64,000 nt of DNA from DSUN01 sp035527715 (GTDB lineage: Bacteria > Planctomycetota > PUPC01 > DSUN01). The notes beneath the pieces are model-generated. The model worked only from the letters and a program-made list of their open reading frames with translations, had not been told where the DNA came from and ran no database searches. Below are positions 56,153-64,000 of this stretch, piece after piece (position 1 is the first letter of the stretch; the number at the start of each line of letters is the position of its first letter). A program made the translations under genes and the position numbers. The DNA is taken from contig DATKZY010000064.1 of assembly GCA_035527715.1 (NCBI GenBank), positions 7,081-71,080 on the forward strand, read 5' to 3'.

Positions 56153-56977
56153 ATGAAGGGGCTCACGCGAGGTCCGGTCGGGGCACTGGCGCTGCTGGTG
56201 GCCGTCGGGGCGATGGCGATTGCAGGCGGGCCGCCGCCCCGCAAAGGCGGGCCACCCGCCCGGAAGGGCGGCCCCCCCACCAAAGGCGGTCCGGGGCGGC
56301 GCGACGACAGGCGCGGTCCGGGCCTCAACGACACGCGCCCCGGTGACCGCGACAGGCCCACGCGCCCAGACGCTCAGGGCGTGAGCAGCGCGAACACCCC
56401 CGACCGCCCCGACCTCGACGGCAAGGGCGGCGACGTGGCTCATCCGCACGACAAGGGCTTCAAGGAGAGCCTGCCCGACGATATCAACTCGCGCGGCGGC
56501 CCGGCCGGCGTGTCGCCCGACTTGCCAGACCCCGTGACGGGCGGCGGCTGGAGCGGCATTACCTTCGGGGGCACCGACACGTACAGCGATTGGGGCCGCA
56601 GGCGCGGTCTCGGCGACACGGTCCACCCGTTCGGCGGCGGCACGCACCGTCTCGATGGAAAGGGTGGCGATATCTCGTCCCTCGACGGGAAGGGCAACGA
56701 CATGTCGTCTCTCGACGGGAAGGGCAACGACCTCGCCGCGGCCCTCCGACGCATCGCCGGGCGCGAGGGAGCCGACGTCTCGCCCGACGCCTCCACCCCA
56801 TTCGCGTCGCGCCTGCCGGGCGGCACGCTGAGTGGACAAGGTCAGGGAATCACCGCCGAGGACGACTGGGAGAGCCCCACCGCGCTGACGCGCAACTGGC
56901 ACGGCCACGGGCTCTACGGCTGGTCGGGCGTCACGTTCGACGCCAGCCTCAGGCCGCGGCTCGGGTCCCCGCGCTAG
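56153..56977 (+). CDS. Secreted low-complexity protein with LDGKGGD repeats
   Basis: 274 residues, function unknown. Signal peptide ALALLVAVGAMAIAGG. Two repetitive zones: PPPRKGGPPARKGGPPTKGG near the start, and LDGKGGDISS, LDGKGNDMSS, LDGKGNDLAA in a row, with a single LDGKGGDVAH earlier. Otherwise Gly/Asp-rich with few hydrophobics, so probably extended, possibly calcium-binding or surface-attached; this is inference. AGGAGG eight bases before ATG is perfect. Confidence 0.65.
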   Translation: MKGLTRGPVGALALLVAVGAMAIAGGPPPRKGGPPARKGGPPTKGGPGRRDDRRGPGLNDTRPGDRDRPTRPDAQGVSSANTPDRPDLDGKGGDVAHPHDKGFKESLPDDINSRGGPAGVSPDLPDPVTGGGWSGITFGGTDTYSDWGRRRGLGDTVHPFGGGTHRLDGKGGDISSLDGKGNDMSSLDGKGNDLAAALRRIAGREGADVSPDASTPFASRLPGGTLSGQGQGITAEDDWESPTALTRNWHGHGLYGWSGVTFDASLRPRLGSPR

Positions 56978-57006
56978 GCAAGCTGGGCGGCGGGAGCCGA
57001 ACGCGC

Positions 57007-57036
57007 CAAGGCCATCCCCACCACGGGATGGCCTTG
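57007..57036 (+). terminator. Hairpin after the LDGKGGD-repeat gene
   Basis: Perfect 12-bp stem CAAGGCCATCCC / GGGATGGCCTTG with a 6-nt loop, 29 bases after the stop. No T-run follows, so it is a weak or factor-assisted terminator at best. Confidence 0.5.
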
Positions 57037-57047
57037 TGCATGTCCGT

Positions 57048-57115
57048 TCGTAGTTCCGCCATCAAGCGGCCTTTGTTTGGGGTCCCGCCTTCAGGTCAGG
57101 GCGAAGTGGGGCTTC
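57048..57115. repeat. Degraded GTAG-CCGCC element
   Basis: CGTAGTTCCGCC-ATCAA-GCGGCCTTT, then GGGTCCCGCCTTCAGGTCAG. It resembles the in-gene element at 16210-16235 read on the other strand. Confidence 0.4.
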
Positions 57116-57141
57116 GGTCCGGAGCAGGAGCACGGGCGGCC

Positions 57142-58530
57142 CTACGCGCAGAGGGGCTCGAAGCGGGGCTGGAGGAGGACGCCGTCGCAGGCGAGGCGGC
57201 CACGGAGGTCGGCGGGGTCGAGGCCGCGAGGGGCGATGTCCCTTGCAGCGGAGAGGGCGGCGGCCGTGCCTGCCGCCTGGCCGCACACGAGGCAGCAGAC
57301 GGTGTTGCGCGTGCTGTTGTGGGCGACAAGCTCCACGGTCATCATGCGGCCCGCGATGAGCACGTTGTCCAGCCCCCGCGGAATGAGGGCGCGATAAGGG
57401 ATGCCGTAGGCGCCCGCCTCCCGCACGAAGAACCGCCCATTGTCAATGAAGCCGAAGAGGCCGACCTGGTCGTCGAACTGGCGGCCCTCGGTGACGTCGT
57501 CCTGCGATAGCTCGTAGTCGCAGCGGATGGCGCGGGCGCGGCGCTGGCCGGCCGACGGCGCCGGCCCCGCCGGGTAGCAGCCCTCGCAGCCCGCGATGTG
57601 GTTGCGGAACATGTCGGCGACCTCGAACATCCGTCCGCGCAGGGCCGCCTCGGCCTCGGTGAGCGCGTCGGGGTCGAGGCCGTCGTTCGGGCCGTGGTTG
57701 ATGCAGTTGCAGTAGGTCAGCTCGCGCGGCCGCAGCGAGCACGCGAGGAAATAGCCCGGGGCGTTCGTGGCGCCAACCTCGCGCAGCTTGCCCATGTGGA
57801 TGCCGAGGCGCACGAGGTCGGGCGTCGTCGTGCCCGGCTTCACGGCGTGGGCGAGTTGGGTAATCAGGCCGCGGCGGTCGAGGTCGGCCTCCATCGCCGT
57901 CAGGTCCACGTTCACGAGGCGGAACGTGAAGCCGGCCGAGTAGGCGCCGGGGTCACCCGGCTTGTAGTGCTCGAAGGGCGCGCCCGCCCACGCCGCCAGG
58001 TCGCCGTCGCCCGTGCAGTCCACATACTGCTTCGCGCGCACGAGGCTGCGCCCCGCCTTGTTCCACACGACGACGCCCTCGACGTGGCCGCCGCTCGCGC
58101 GCACCTCGTCGAGCACGGTGTGCAGCAGCAGCCTCACACCCGCCTCGCGGCAGAGCTGGAACGCGGCGAGCTTGAACGCCTCGGGCTCGACGGGCGTGAG
58201 CATTGAGATGAAGTCCCCTCCCCTCTCCATCCGCACGTGGCCCACGCCGCCGCCGAGCTGTTGCACGCGGTCCACGAGCTCCTGCGCGATGCCGGCCACG
58301 AGGCGCGTGCGCTCGGCGCCGGGATGCGCGTCGAAGACGTTGTAGAACGTGTGCAGCCCCGTGGCGCCCGTGATGCCCATGCCGCCGAGCCAGCCGGCCC
58401 GCTCGACGAGCAGCGTCGTCGCCCCCGTCCGCGCGGCCGCGATGGCCGCCGCGATTCCCGCCATGCCCCCGCCGGCCACCAGCACGTCGGCAGCGGGATA
58501 ACGCCTGTCGTCAACGGATGGGTTGATCAT
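57142..58530 (-). CDS. FAD-dependent oxidoreductase
   Basis: 462 residues, cytoplasmic. The N-terminal dinucleotide site is VLVAGGGMAGIAAAIAAARTG (Gly20-Gly22, Gly25), ending in an acidic LLVERAGWLGGMG, typical of the FAD_oxidored group. QYVDCTGDGDLAAWAG and GRMMTVELVAHNSTRN are other family blocks. Common in PVC genomes; substrate unknown, often near sugar catabolism. Start at 58530 with GAGAGAG upstream. Divergent from the MFS gene. Confidence 0.8.
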   Translation of the reverse strand: MINPSVDDRRYPAADVLVAGGGMAGIAAAIAAARTGATTLLVERAGWLGGMGITGATGLHTFYNVFDAHPGAERTRLVAGIAQELVDRVQQLGGGVGHVRMERGGDFISMLTPVEPEAFKLAAFQLCREAGVRLLLHTVLDEVRASGGHVEGVVVWNKAGRSLVRAKQYVDCTGDGDLAAWAGAPFEHYKPGDPGAYSAGFTFRLVNVDLTAMEADLDRRGLITQLAHAVKPGTTTPDLVRLGIHMGKLREVGATNAPGYFLACSLRPRELTYCNCINHGPNDGLDPDALTEAEAALRGRMFEVADMFRNHIAGCEGCYPAGPAPSAGQRRARAIRCDYELSQDDVTEGRQFDDQVGLFGFIDNGRFFVREAGAYGIPYRALIPRGLDNVLIAGRMMTVELVAHNSTRNTVCCLVCGQAAGTAAALSAARDIAPRGLDPADLRGRLACDGVLLQPRFEPLCA

Positions 58531-58580
58531 TGCAGTGCTCTCTCAGCCTCACAGGATTGGGGCGTTGCCCGTGGCGACGT

Positions 58581-58609
58581 TTGCCGCGCGGCACGGGCTA
58601 CCCTACAAT
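58581..58609 (+). promoter_or_regulatory. Promoter of the MFS gene
   Basis: TTGCCG at 58581-58586, 17-nt spacer, TACAAT at 58604-58609. It lies downstream of the ATG at 58523 and so supports the start at 58655. Confidence 0.6.
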
Positions 58610-58654
58610 GTGCGGGAACGCGACGGTTCTGTCAACCGCGGAGCACGCAGCTCG

Positions 58655-59833
58655 ATGCCGCCCGAACTCGATGCGCGACAGCAGCCGTTGCCCGAGATAT
58701 CCGACGCCAAGCGGCGGCGGGCGTTGCTCTTCGTCGGCCTGGCCGTGGGCGCCGTGGCGTTCGCCCTCGCCCTCCAGATCGGGCTGTGCGACAACTTCGT
58801 GGTCGGCGAGCTGGACCTGAAGGGCTTTCACAAGGGCGTCCTCGAGGCGGTGCGGGAGTCCTGCGGCATCGTGTCGCTGGGCATCCTCGCCCTGCTGGCC
58901 GGCGTGGCCGAGCCGCTCCTGGGTGTCGCGATGCTGGTGCTGTTCGCCGTGGGCCTGGGCAGCTATGCGTTCATCCCCGACTTCCGCTGGCTCCTCATCG
59001 CGAGCGTCGTGTGGAGCCAAGGCCTGCACGTGTGGATGCCCCTGCCCGACTCGATGGCGCTGAGTCTCGCGGAACCGGGGCGGCGGGGGTTCCGCCTGGG
59101 ACAGGTGCGTTCGGCGGGCGCGGCGGGGTTCGGCCTGGGCATTGGCGCGGCGCTCGCCCTCACGCTCCTGGGCGTGCGGATGCGCCCGATGTTCCTCGTC
59201 GCAGGGGCCTTCGGGCTGCTCGCGGCCGCGATGTGCTTCGGCATCCCGCGCGACCTCAAGACACCTGGCCCGCGCCTCGTCTTCCGCCGCCGCTACGGGC
59301 TGTACTACCTGCTGAGCTTTCTCGACGGCTGGCGGCGGCAGATTTTCCTCTGCTTCGCGGGCTTCCTGCTCGTGCGCGAGTACGGCACGCGGCTCGAGAT
59401 CATCCTGCTGCTCCTGGGCACCGTGCAGGTCATCAGCTACTTCACGATGCCCTGGGTCGGGCGGCTGATTGACCGCGTGGGCGAGCGGCGGATCCTCGTC
59501 TTCTACTTCGCCTGCATGACGCTCATCTTCGTGGGCTATGCGTTCATCAGGGTCCGCTACGCCCTCTATGTGCTCTATGTGGTGGACAACAGCTTCGCGG
59601 CCCTGGCGGCGGCGCTCACCGTCTACGTCGGCCGCATCGCCCCGCCGAGCGAGCACACGCCCACGCTGGGCATGGGCGTGGCCATGAACCACGTGTCGGC
59701 CGTCCTCATGCCGCTGCTTGGCGGGCTGCTGTGGCAGCACTTCGGCTACCAGTGGACCTTTCTCGCCGGCGTCGCCGCCGCCCTCGTGAGCATCGCCGTC
59801 GCCTCCCGCGTGCCGCCGAAGGGAGAGGGGTGA
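58655..59833 (+). CDS. Major facilitator superfamily-type transporter
   Basis: 392 residues with about 11-12 membrane helices. Charged N-terminus (SDAKRRRALLF), a mid-protein loop (GIPRDLKTPGPRLVFRRRYG) and a helix-loop WVGRLIDRVGERRILVFYF that carries the G-R-x-x-D-R-x-G-x-R pattern of MFS proteins. Substrate unknown. Its stop overlaps the start of the next gene (TGATG), so the two are co-translated. Confidence 0.8.
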   Translation: MPPELDARQQPLPEISDAKRRRALLFVGLAVGAVAFALALQIGLCDNFVVGELDLKGFHKGVLEAVRESCGIVSLGILALLAGVAEPLLGVAMLVLFAVGLGSYAFIPDFRWLLIASVVWSQGLHVWMPLPDSMALSLAEPGRRGFRLGQVRSAGAAGFGLGIGAALALTLLGVRMRPMFLVAGAFGLLAAAMCFGIPRDLKTPGPRLVFRRRYGLYYLLSFLDGWRRQIFLCFAGFLLVREYGTRLEIILLLLGTVQVISYFTMPWVGRLIDRVGERRILVFYFACMTLIFVGYAFIRVRYALYVLYVVDNSFAALAAALTVYVGRIAPPSEHTPTLGMGVAMNHVSAVLMPLLGGLLWQHFGYQWTFLAGVAAALVSIAVASRVPPKGEG

Positions 59834-61086
59834 TGCGCACCCTCGTTGGACTCCTGGCGCTCTCGTGCTCGACCCTGGCCGCCGCCGGCGCGCCGCCGAA
59901 GCTGCTGTGGGGCAAGGCATACCACATCCTGCCCGAGACCCACAGCGACGAATCGGGCTACTTCTCCCTCTGCGAGGGCAAGAACGGCCGCATCTACGTC
60001 GGCACCGCGAAATACGGGCAGAACGCCTTCCTCGTCGAGTTCGACCCCGCGACCGGGAAGCAGCGGGTGGTGATTGACACGCACAAGCTCTGCGGCCTCG
60101 ACGCGACGGGCTACGCCGCGCAGGCGAAGATTCACACGCGGAACTTCGCCAGCCCCTCGGGCCGAATCTACGTGGGCAGCAAGCAGGGCTATCGCCGCGG
60201 GCCGGACGACAAAGCCGACTACCCCGGCGGCTACGTGATGGTCTACGACCCCGCGACCGACAAGGCCGAGTGCCTGGGCATGCCCCTCCGCGGCCAGGGC
60301 GTGATTGACGTCGCCGCCGACGAGGGCCGCGGCCTCCTCTACGTCGTCACCTGCGAGGAACAGCACTGGATGCTCGGCGACCTGAAGGGCAAGAGCTACC
60401 GCGAACTTGGCCCGCTCCTCGCTCCCTACGCCACGACACTGCTGGATGCCAAGGGCCGGGCGAACACTATCACGAAGGACTTCCAGCTTGCCCAATACGA
60501 CCCGGCGACGGGAAAGGTCAGCCTCCGCGACATCGCCGTGGGCGGCAAGAGCCTGGGGGCCGACGACCTCAAGCCCGGCCCCATCTGCTGGGACCTCGCC
60601 GCCGACGGGCGGACCGCCTACCTCATCCGCATGCAGGAGCCGTCGCTCTTCGCCATTGACCTCGCGAGCGAGGGGCCGACCGTGTCGGCCACGGACCTCG
60701 GCCGGATGATCGAGGGCAAGGGCTTCGACTCCCGCGGCTCCCTCCGCGTCGCGCCCGATGGGAGGGTCTATGCTGCCATCCGCGTTGACAACGAGTCAGG
60801 CTTCGGCTCAGGCTACCTCCACCACGTCGTCCGCCACGACCCAAGAGCAAAGCGGATGGAGGACCTCGGGGTTCTGGCGGTCAAGAACCCCGACTTCTTC
60901 GACTTCCGCCCCGGCCCCGACGGCAAGCCGAAGCCGTGGACCCACGGCTTCCACAAGCTGCCCGATGGCACCCTCACCCCCCTCCACTGCCACATGGCCC
61001 TCCTCGTCGCCCGCGACGGCGCGATCTACGTCACCATCATCTACCCCTTCACCCTCCTCCGCATCTCCGCGATCCCCCTGACGTAA
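59833..61086 (+). CDS. Secreted beta-propeller protein
   Basis: 417 residues with signal peptide (LVGLLALSCSTLAAAGA). Blade-like strands with FSLCEGKNGRIYVGTAKYG, LVEFDPATGKQRVV, GYVMVYDPATDKAEC and LRVAPDGRVYAAIRVD. No catalytic motif. It probably binds a ligand outside the cell membrane, perhaps linked to the substrate of the MFS transporter to which it is coupled. GGGAGAGGGG precedes ATG at 59833. Confidence 0.65.
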   Translation: MRTLVGLLALSCSTLAAAGAPPKLLWGKAYHILPETHSDESGYFSLCEGKNGRIYVGTAKYGQNAFLVEFDPATGKQRVVIDTHKLCGLDATGYAAQAKIHTRNFASPSGRIYVGSKQGYRRGPDDKADYPGGYVMVYDPATDKAECLGMPLRGQGVIDVAADEGRGLLYVVTCEEQHWMLGDLKGKSYRELGPLLAPYATTLLDAKGRANTITKDFQLAQYDPATGKVSLRDIAVGGKSLGADDLKPGPICWDLAADGRTAYLIRMQEPSLFAIDLASEGPTVSATDLGRMIEGKGFDSRGSLRVAPDGRVYAAIRVDNESGFGSGYLHHVVRHDPRAKRMEDLGVLAVKNPDFFDFRPGPDGKPKPWTHGFHKLPDGTLTPLHCHMALLVARDGAIYVTIIYPFTLLRISAIPLT

Positions 61087-61163
61087 CAGGAAGGTGCTCA
61101 CTGAGCCTCGACGGCGCCCACGGGTGAGGGGGGGCATAGGGCCGCCAAGGCACCCAAGATGAT

Positions 61164-61203
61164 CAAGATGATCACGCGCGCAACACGGGGGGTGATCATC
61201 TTG
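61164..61203 (-). repeat. CTCACC-core palindrome, copy 5
   Basis: Perfect 12-bp arms CAAGATGATCAC and GTGATCATCTTG around GCGCGCAACACGGGGG. Compared with copy 2 the arms differ by paired changes (ATC/GAT here, CTC/GAG there). The outer CAAGATGATC is doubled. Confidence 0.75.
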
Positions 61204-61354
61204 AACGCGCGGCGGAGTGGCGCAGCGCCAGGCCATAAGAGATTGGCACGCCAGCACATATGGCGGCGTATCCCGCCGCGTTCCCTCGGCCCCACGCCCC
61301 GTCAAGATGATCACCACCCCCTCCGCTCCCATTTCAGTCACAGATGCCCAACGT

Positions 61355-61449
61355 CGTGGACAGTGTGGACCTTGTGGACACTATGGACACGGCGGAACGG
61401 GCCTCGGCGCCTCTTGTCCACCAAGTCCACCCTGTCCATCCTGTCCACC
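61355..61449. repeat. GTGGAC / GTCCAC inverted tandem repeat
   Basis: Left: four ~9-base units (GTGGACAGT, GTGGACCTT, GTGGACACT, ATGGACAC). Right: GTCCACCAA, GTCCACCCT, GTCCATCCT, GTCCACC. The two runs face each other and can pair imperfectly across a 27-base gap. Confidence 0.65.
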
Positions 61450-61480
61450 CCCCGCGCCCTGTAGGCGGTCGCAATCAGGC

Positions 61481-61508
61481 TTGACAACCGAGGAGCAGGG
61501 AGTACGAT
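61481..61508 (+). promoter_or_regulatory. Promoter of the retropepsin-like gene
   Basis: TTGACA at 61481-61486, 16-nt spacer, TACGAT at 61503-61508. Predicted leader ~25 nt to the start at 61541. Confidence 0.6.
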
Positions 61509-61540
61509 GGAGCAAGGGGGAGCCGTGAGGAGTGGCGGCG

Positions 61541-61909
61541 ATGGGGGCCTTCCACGTAAGCTGCCAGGTCGAGAACCACGTCCACCGGTCCCTCTCGGCC
61601 GAGGTGCCCCAAATCCTCGTGGACACGGGAAGGGAGTGCACCTGGGTGTCGGCGGAGACGCTTGGGCGCTTGCGCGTGAAGGTCGAGGAAAAGGACATGA
61701 CCTTCGTCATGGCCAACGGGAAGATCCTCACCCGCAACGTCGGGTTCGCCGTCATCCGCATCGGCGAGCACGTCACGATTGACGAGGTCGTGTTCGGCCA
61801 GGAAGGTGACCTCGAGACCCTCGGCGCCCGCACCCTTGAGGGCCTGAACCTCGTCGTGGACCCCACCCGCAAGCGCCTCGTCGCCGGCGGCCCCGTCCCA
61901 GCCGCGTGA
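61541..61909 (+). CDS. Retropepsin-like aspartyl protease family protein
   Basis: 122 residues. Active-site block QILVDTGRECTWVS with the catalytic D-T-G near residue 29, then KDMTFVMANGKILTRNVGFA (flap region) and LGARTLEGLNLVVDP, with the last strand and the family's small C-terminal block. The retroviral-type fold would dimerise. A complete relative of the headless fragment at 660-899. The ATG at 61541 has GAGGAG upstream; the GTG at 61532 is too close to that site. Confidence 0.75.
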   Translation: MGAFHVSCQVENHVHRSLSAEVPQILVDTGRECTWVSAETLGRLRVKVEEKDMTFVMANGKILTRNVGFAVIRIGEHVTIDEVVFGQEGDLETLGARTLEGLNLVVDPTRKRLVAGGPVPAA

Positions 61910-62009
61910 ACTGCTCGGCGCAGGGCCGTGTCCGGCGAAGAGTGTAGAATAGCGACCTGAGGCCGATCAAGGGTGGCACCGATCAGTCGCCAGGGAAAGG
62001 AGCCGCGCC

Positions 62010-63350
62010 GTGAATGAAAGCTTGGGGCTGGACAAGGCAAGATCAAGATGGCCTCTTGTAATCGCGGTCTTGCTCGGGGTCTCTGTACTCATCCTAGTCC
62101 TCGTAGTGTCGGCCCCCATGATCAGGCGGGAGCGCGGAGCCACCTTCAGTTCGGTAGCAGAGGCACAAAGGCCTGCTGGCAGCTTGCCAAGTCTGCTATG
62201 GCATACGAACCCGGGGCTTGTGATCGAGGACATGGACTGTTCCTTTGATGGCATGCAGTTGGCCATCGCAACCCCCAAAGCTCTGATCTTGACAGAGGGC
62301 AGCACGGGTCGTCAGAGCAGATCAATCCATCTTCAGGCTTCACCAAGGCGCGTAAGGTTCGGAGCCGGCGGGATCCTGGTCGAGTTGGGCGACCCGTGGC
62401 AGGGCGAGCCCAGCACCAAGAAGCCGATTTGGGCGTTCATCAGATCAGGCGCGAGCGAGCCATCGTGGGTTAGGCCGTTCGAGTCGCGGGCAGAGTCCGC
62501 AGCCGTGACGTTTGGCGATGGTTCATCGCTGTACCTTGGTGTGGGCAACGAGGTCGTGTCAATTGATTGCGCAGATGGTACGGTTCGATGGAGAAGGGGC
62601 ATGGGCCGTCCCGTCGAGGCCATCTGCGCACTGGCTGACTCGGTATGCGTTTCGAGCGGAGGGAACCCGTTCGACGAAGTCCACGGGGTAGAACGCAGCA
62701 AGGGCAGAATAACCAAGCTCTCGTCAAAGGATGGTAGTCCCATATGGAACTTCGGTATACCCTCAGAGAACTCTGTGAACGCTTTGGTGGCCGATCGCAG
62801 AAACGTCTATCTGGGCGACCTCGCATATGTGCCATCTGGGCCACCATACAAGTCTGGAGATATAGTCTCCTGGCCCAAACCATATCTCCGCGCACTTGAC
62901 CTTGGGTCAGGGAAGCAGATCTGGAAGGTTGACGTCAACGAGGTCTCTGACAGCAACCGAGCAGCGTTCGACGGACTCCACCGGATATTGCTAGCGGACG
63001 GGACGCTCTATTGCCTCGAATGGAGCAACACATTTCGAGCCGTATCCATTCAGGGAAGTGTCCTGTGGACACTCCGTTGCGGGTACTGCTCCACTTTTGT
63101 TAAGACAGGGCAGTGGCTGGTCCTGGGGTCAGGGAGCTACCATGGCAAGGAGGACAACGGGTTGTTCGCGGTGAACGCTATGGACGGCAAGCGGATCTGG
63201 TCGCACGCTACCTTGCCCGAGGACGAGGGGGGTCAGGTCGCCGCCCTTGTCTGCGGCGGCGACAGATTCTTTGCCATGTGCTGTCCGGGCACTTTCACCT
63301 GGAAAAAACCTGCTAAGCACCATCTTTACGCCTTCGAGGTGAAACATTGA
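62010..63350 (+). CDS. PQQ-like beta-propeller membrane-anchored protein
   Basis: 446 residues. One membrane helix near the start (VIAVLLGVSVLILVLVVS), no cleavage motif, so probably a signal anchor with the rest outside. Repeats like VSIDCADGTVRWRRGMG, LSSKDGSPIWNFG, LDLGSGKQIWKVD, SIQGSVLWTLR and NAMDGKRIWSHA mark a PQQ-type propeller without clear PQQ-binding residues. Codon use is noticeably less G+C-rich than its neighbours, a sign of possible acquisition. GTG start at 62010 supported by AAAGGAG eight bases before. Confidence 0.7.
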   Translation: MNESLGLDKARSRWPLVIAVLLGVSVLILVLVVSAPMIRRERGATFSSVAEAQRPAGSLPSLLWHTNPGLVIEDMDCSFDGMQLAIATPKALILTEGSTGRQSRSIHLQASPRRVRFGAGGILVELGDPWQGEPSTKKPIWAFIRSGASEPSWVRPFESRAESAAVTFGDGSSLYLGVGNEVVSIDCADGTVRWRRGMGRPVEAICALADSVCVSSGGNPFDEVHGVERSKGRITKLSSKDGSPIWNFGIPSENSVNALVADRRNVYLGDLAYVPSGPPYKSGDIVSWPKPYLRALDLGSGKQIWKVDVNEVSDSNRAAFDGLHRILLADGTLYCLEWSNTFRAVSIQGSVLWTLRCGYCSTFVKTGQWLVLGSGSYHGKEDNGLFAVNAMDGKRIWSHATLPEDEGGQVAALVCGGDRFFAMCCPGTFTWKKPAKHHLYAFEVKH

Positions 63351-63500
63351 GCCCGCCTATTGCGTCTCAGTTCCTGCCCGGGGGCGCCCAACCTTCTCTC
63401 CTCAATTACCGCTTGGCGCAGATAAGGTGGCGGCGCGGGACCAACCGGCGGAGGCGCCGGTGATCGGTGATTCCGCGTGCACGTATGCACACCCTGCCGC

Positions 63501-63701
63501 TCACTTGCTGAACAGGGTGACCAGCGGCCGGACCGATGCGGCCACAGCGATGACGGCGTACCAATACCACTCCAGGCTCAGCAGGCCCGGCCACAGCTTG
63601 GCGACCGTGAGGGCGAAGGCCATCGCCGCGAGCTTCGTGCAACTGATGTCGGGCCAGGTCATCTTCTTGATCTTCGAGTTGACCCACTGGAAATAGCCCA
63701 T
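63501..63701 (-). CDS. Small two-helix membrane protein
   Basis: 66 residues. A basic start (FQWVNSKIKKMTWPD) is followed by two membrane helices (KLAAMAFALTVAKLWPGLL and WYWYAVIAVAASVRPLVTLF). AAGGAG lies six bases before the ATG, and TTGCGC-17-TAAGGT at 63771-63743 on the minus strand could be its promoter. Short, but the start signals and helix pattern support a real gene. Function unknown. Confidence 0.65.
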   Translation of the reverse strand: MGYFQWVNSKIKKMTWPDISCTKLAAMAFALTVAKLWPGLLSLEWYWYAVIAVAASVRPLVTLFSK

Positions 63702-63742
63702 TCCCGTCTCCTTTCCTCGGCTGTGGGAGCGTTCCTACCTCT

Positions 63743-63771
63743 ACCTTACCCCATGTCGGACCGTCGCGCAA
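63743..63771 (-). promoter_or_regulatory. Candidate promoter of the small membrane protein
   Basis: Minus strand TTGCGC (63771-63766), 17-nt spacer, TAAGGT (63748-63743). Confidence 0.45.
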
Positions 63772-63814
63772 CGATGAGTCTGGCCCCCAATCCTGGCGCT
63801 TGGCCGCGGGTTCC

Positions 63815-64000
63815 GTAGCTCCGAAGGAGCGTACTATGGCAGCCCAGGGCAACGCCCTGATCTTTGCCCACATGTTCTGGCGAGCTGGGCTTAGCCCCCG
63901 AATGGGGGCGTTTGAGCCGTAGCCCAGGGCGACCGAAGGGAGCCCTGGGAAGCGGCGCCCCTGCCGCCGAGCCCCCGATGGGGGCGATTCAGGGGCCGAG
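63815..64000. repeat. Compound GCCCAGGGC / GCCCCCGAATGGGGGC repeat block
   Basis: Several hairpins in a row: CCCAGGGC-11 nt-GCCCTGGG (63923-63949), GCCCCC-GAAT-GGGGGC (63894-63909), and a similar one near 63970-63986, cut by the window end. Copies of AGCCCAGGGC occur twice (63841, 63921). Confidence 0.6.

Larger units (their letters stand above)
61087..61540. other. Intergenic repeat cluster
   Basis: About 450 bases with the CTCACC-core palindrome copy 5 (61164-61203), a partial CAAGATGATCACCACCCCCT copy near 61303, the GTGGAC/GTCCAC inverted repeat (61355-61449) and the promoter at 61481. No gene seen. Confidence 0.6.

Noticed and set aside
61342..61460. Possible CRISPR array in GTGGAC/GTCCAC units
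   Set aside because: Units are ~9 bases with no spacers and the second half is inverted; an inverted tandem repeat, not a CRISPR.
63427..63696. Plus-strand frame opposite the small membrane protein
   Set aside because: Lacks start signals; the minus strand has a promoter-like pair, AAGGAG and membrane helices.

Overview
This is a G+C-rich stretch (about 65-70% by eye) of a bacterial chromosome, most likely from a Planctomycetota or other PVC-group heterotroph. The basis is indirect. The window is rich in secreted carbohydrate-active enzymes, sialidases and a GH172/DUF2961 protein. It also has an HzsA-related protein with CXXCH motifs, an ExbB/ExbD cluster with a HEAT-repeat lipoprotein, a glycyl-radical enzyme, UroD-like and RraA-like proteins, and many small palindromic repeat families. 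No rRNA, tRNA, CRISPR array, prophage, transposase or complete insertion sequence was seen. Promoters match a sigma70 TTGACA / TATAAT pattern with 16-18 (usually 17) nt spacing and sit convincingly in front of many genes.

Layout. 1-1165: repeat-rich edge with a DUF5678 gene and a headless retropepsin fragment. 1166-4171: divergent lipoprotein and double metallo-beta-lactamase genes. 4182-9652 (minus): tightly coupled operon exbB > exbD > membrane protein with a PA14/NPCBM-like end > HEAT lipoprotein. 9808-18306 (plus): secreted protein, NHL-type propeller, clan GH-A-like hydrolase, MarC, MscS. 18317-20913 (minus): a CydA-like oxidase subunit with C-terminal haem c, and a divergent CydA-like partner. 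21274-27113: secreted helical protein, Mop protein, thioredoxin-like DUF255 protein, zinc-ribbon/TPR membrane protein. 27212-33048: type IIG/ISP restriction-modification enzyme and glycyl-radical enzyme. 33361-43550 (minus): cysteine protease, BNR sialidase-like, RraA-like, BTRD lipoprotein, SGNH/CE6 esterase, GH172, HzsA-like. 43731-55535 (plus): eight closely packed genes behind one strong promoter (GH-A-like, heparinase-like, alpha-toroid, GH33 sialidase, BNR_4, Eis-like acetyltransferase, UroD-like, GH28-like). 56153-63701: repeat-containing secreted protein, FAD oxidoreductase, MFS transporter, propeller, retropepsin-like protein, PQQ-like propeller, small membrane protein.

Working together: the two divergent clusters meeting at 43551-43730 look like a polysaccharide/glycoprotein-degradation locus, with exported lyases, hydrolases, esterases and sialidases plus cytoplasmic handling enzymes. 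ExbBD may energise transport across an outer membrane.

Most unusual content: (1) a 115-120-residue module, with no function I recognise, occurs inside two unrelated proteins (ExbB residues ~130-250; the hydrolase at 14002, residues ~235-356). (2) At least nine palindromic elements from several families lie in frame inside protein genes. (3) A hairpin family with a conserved core has arms that change in a compensatory way across five copies. These are readings by eye; no database search was run.
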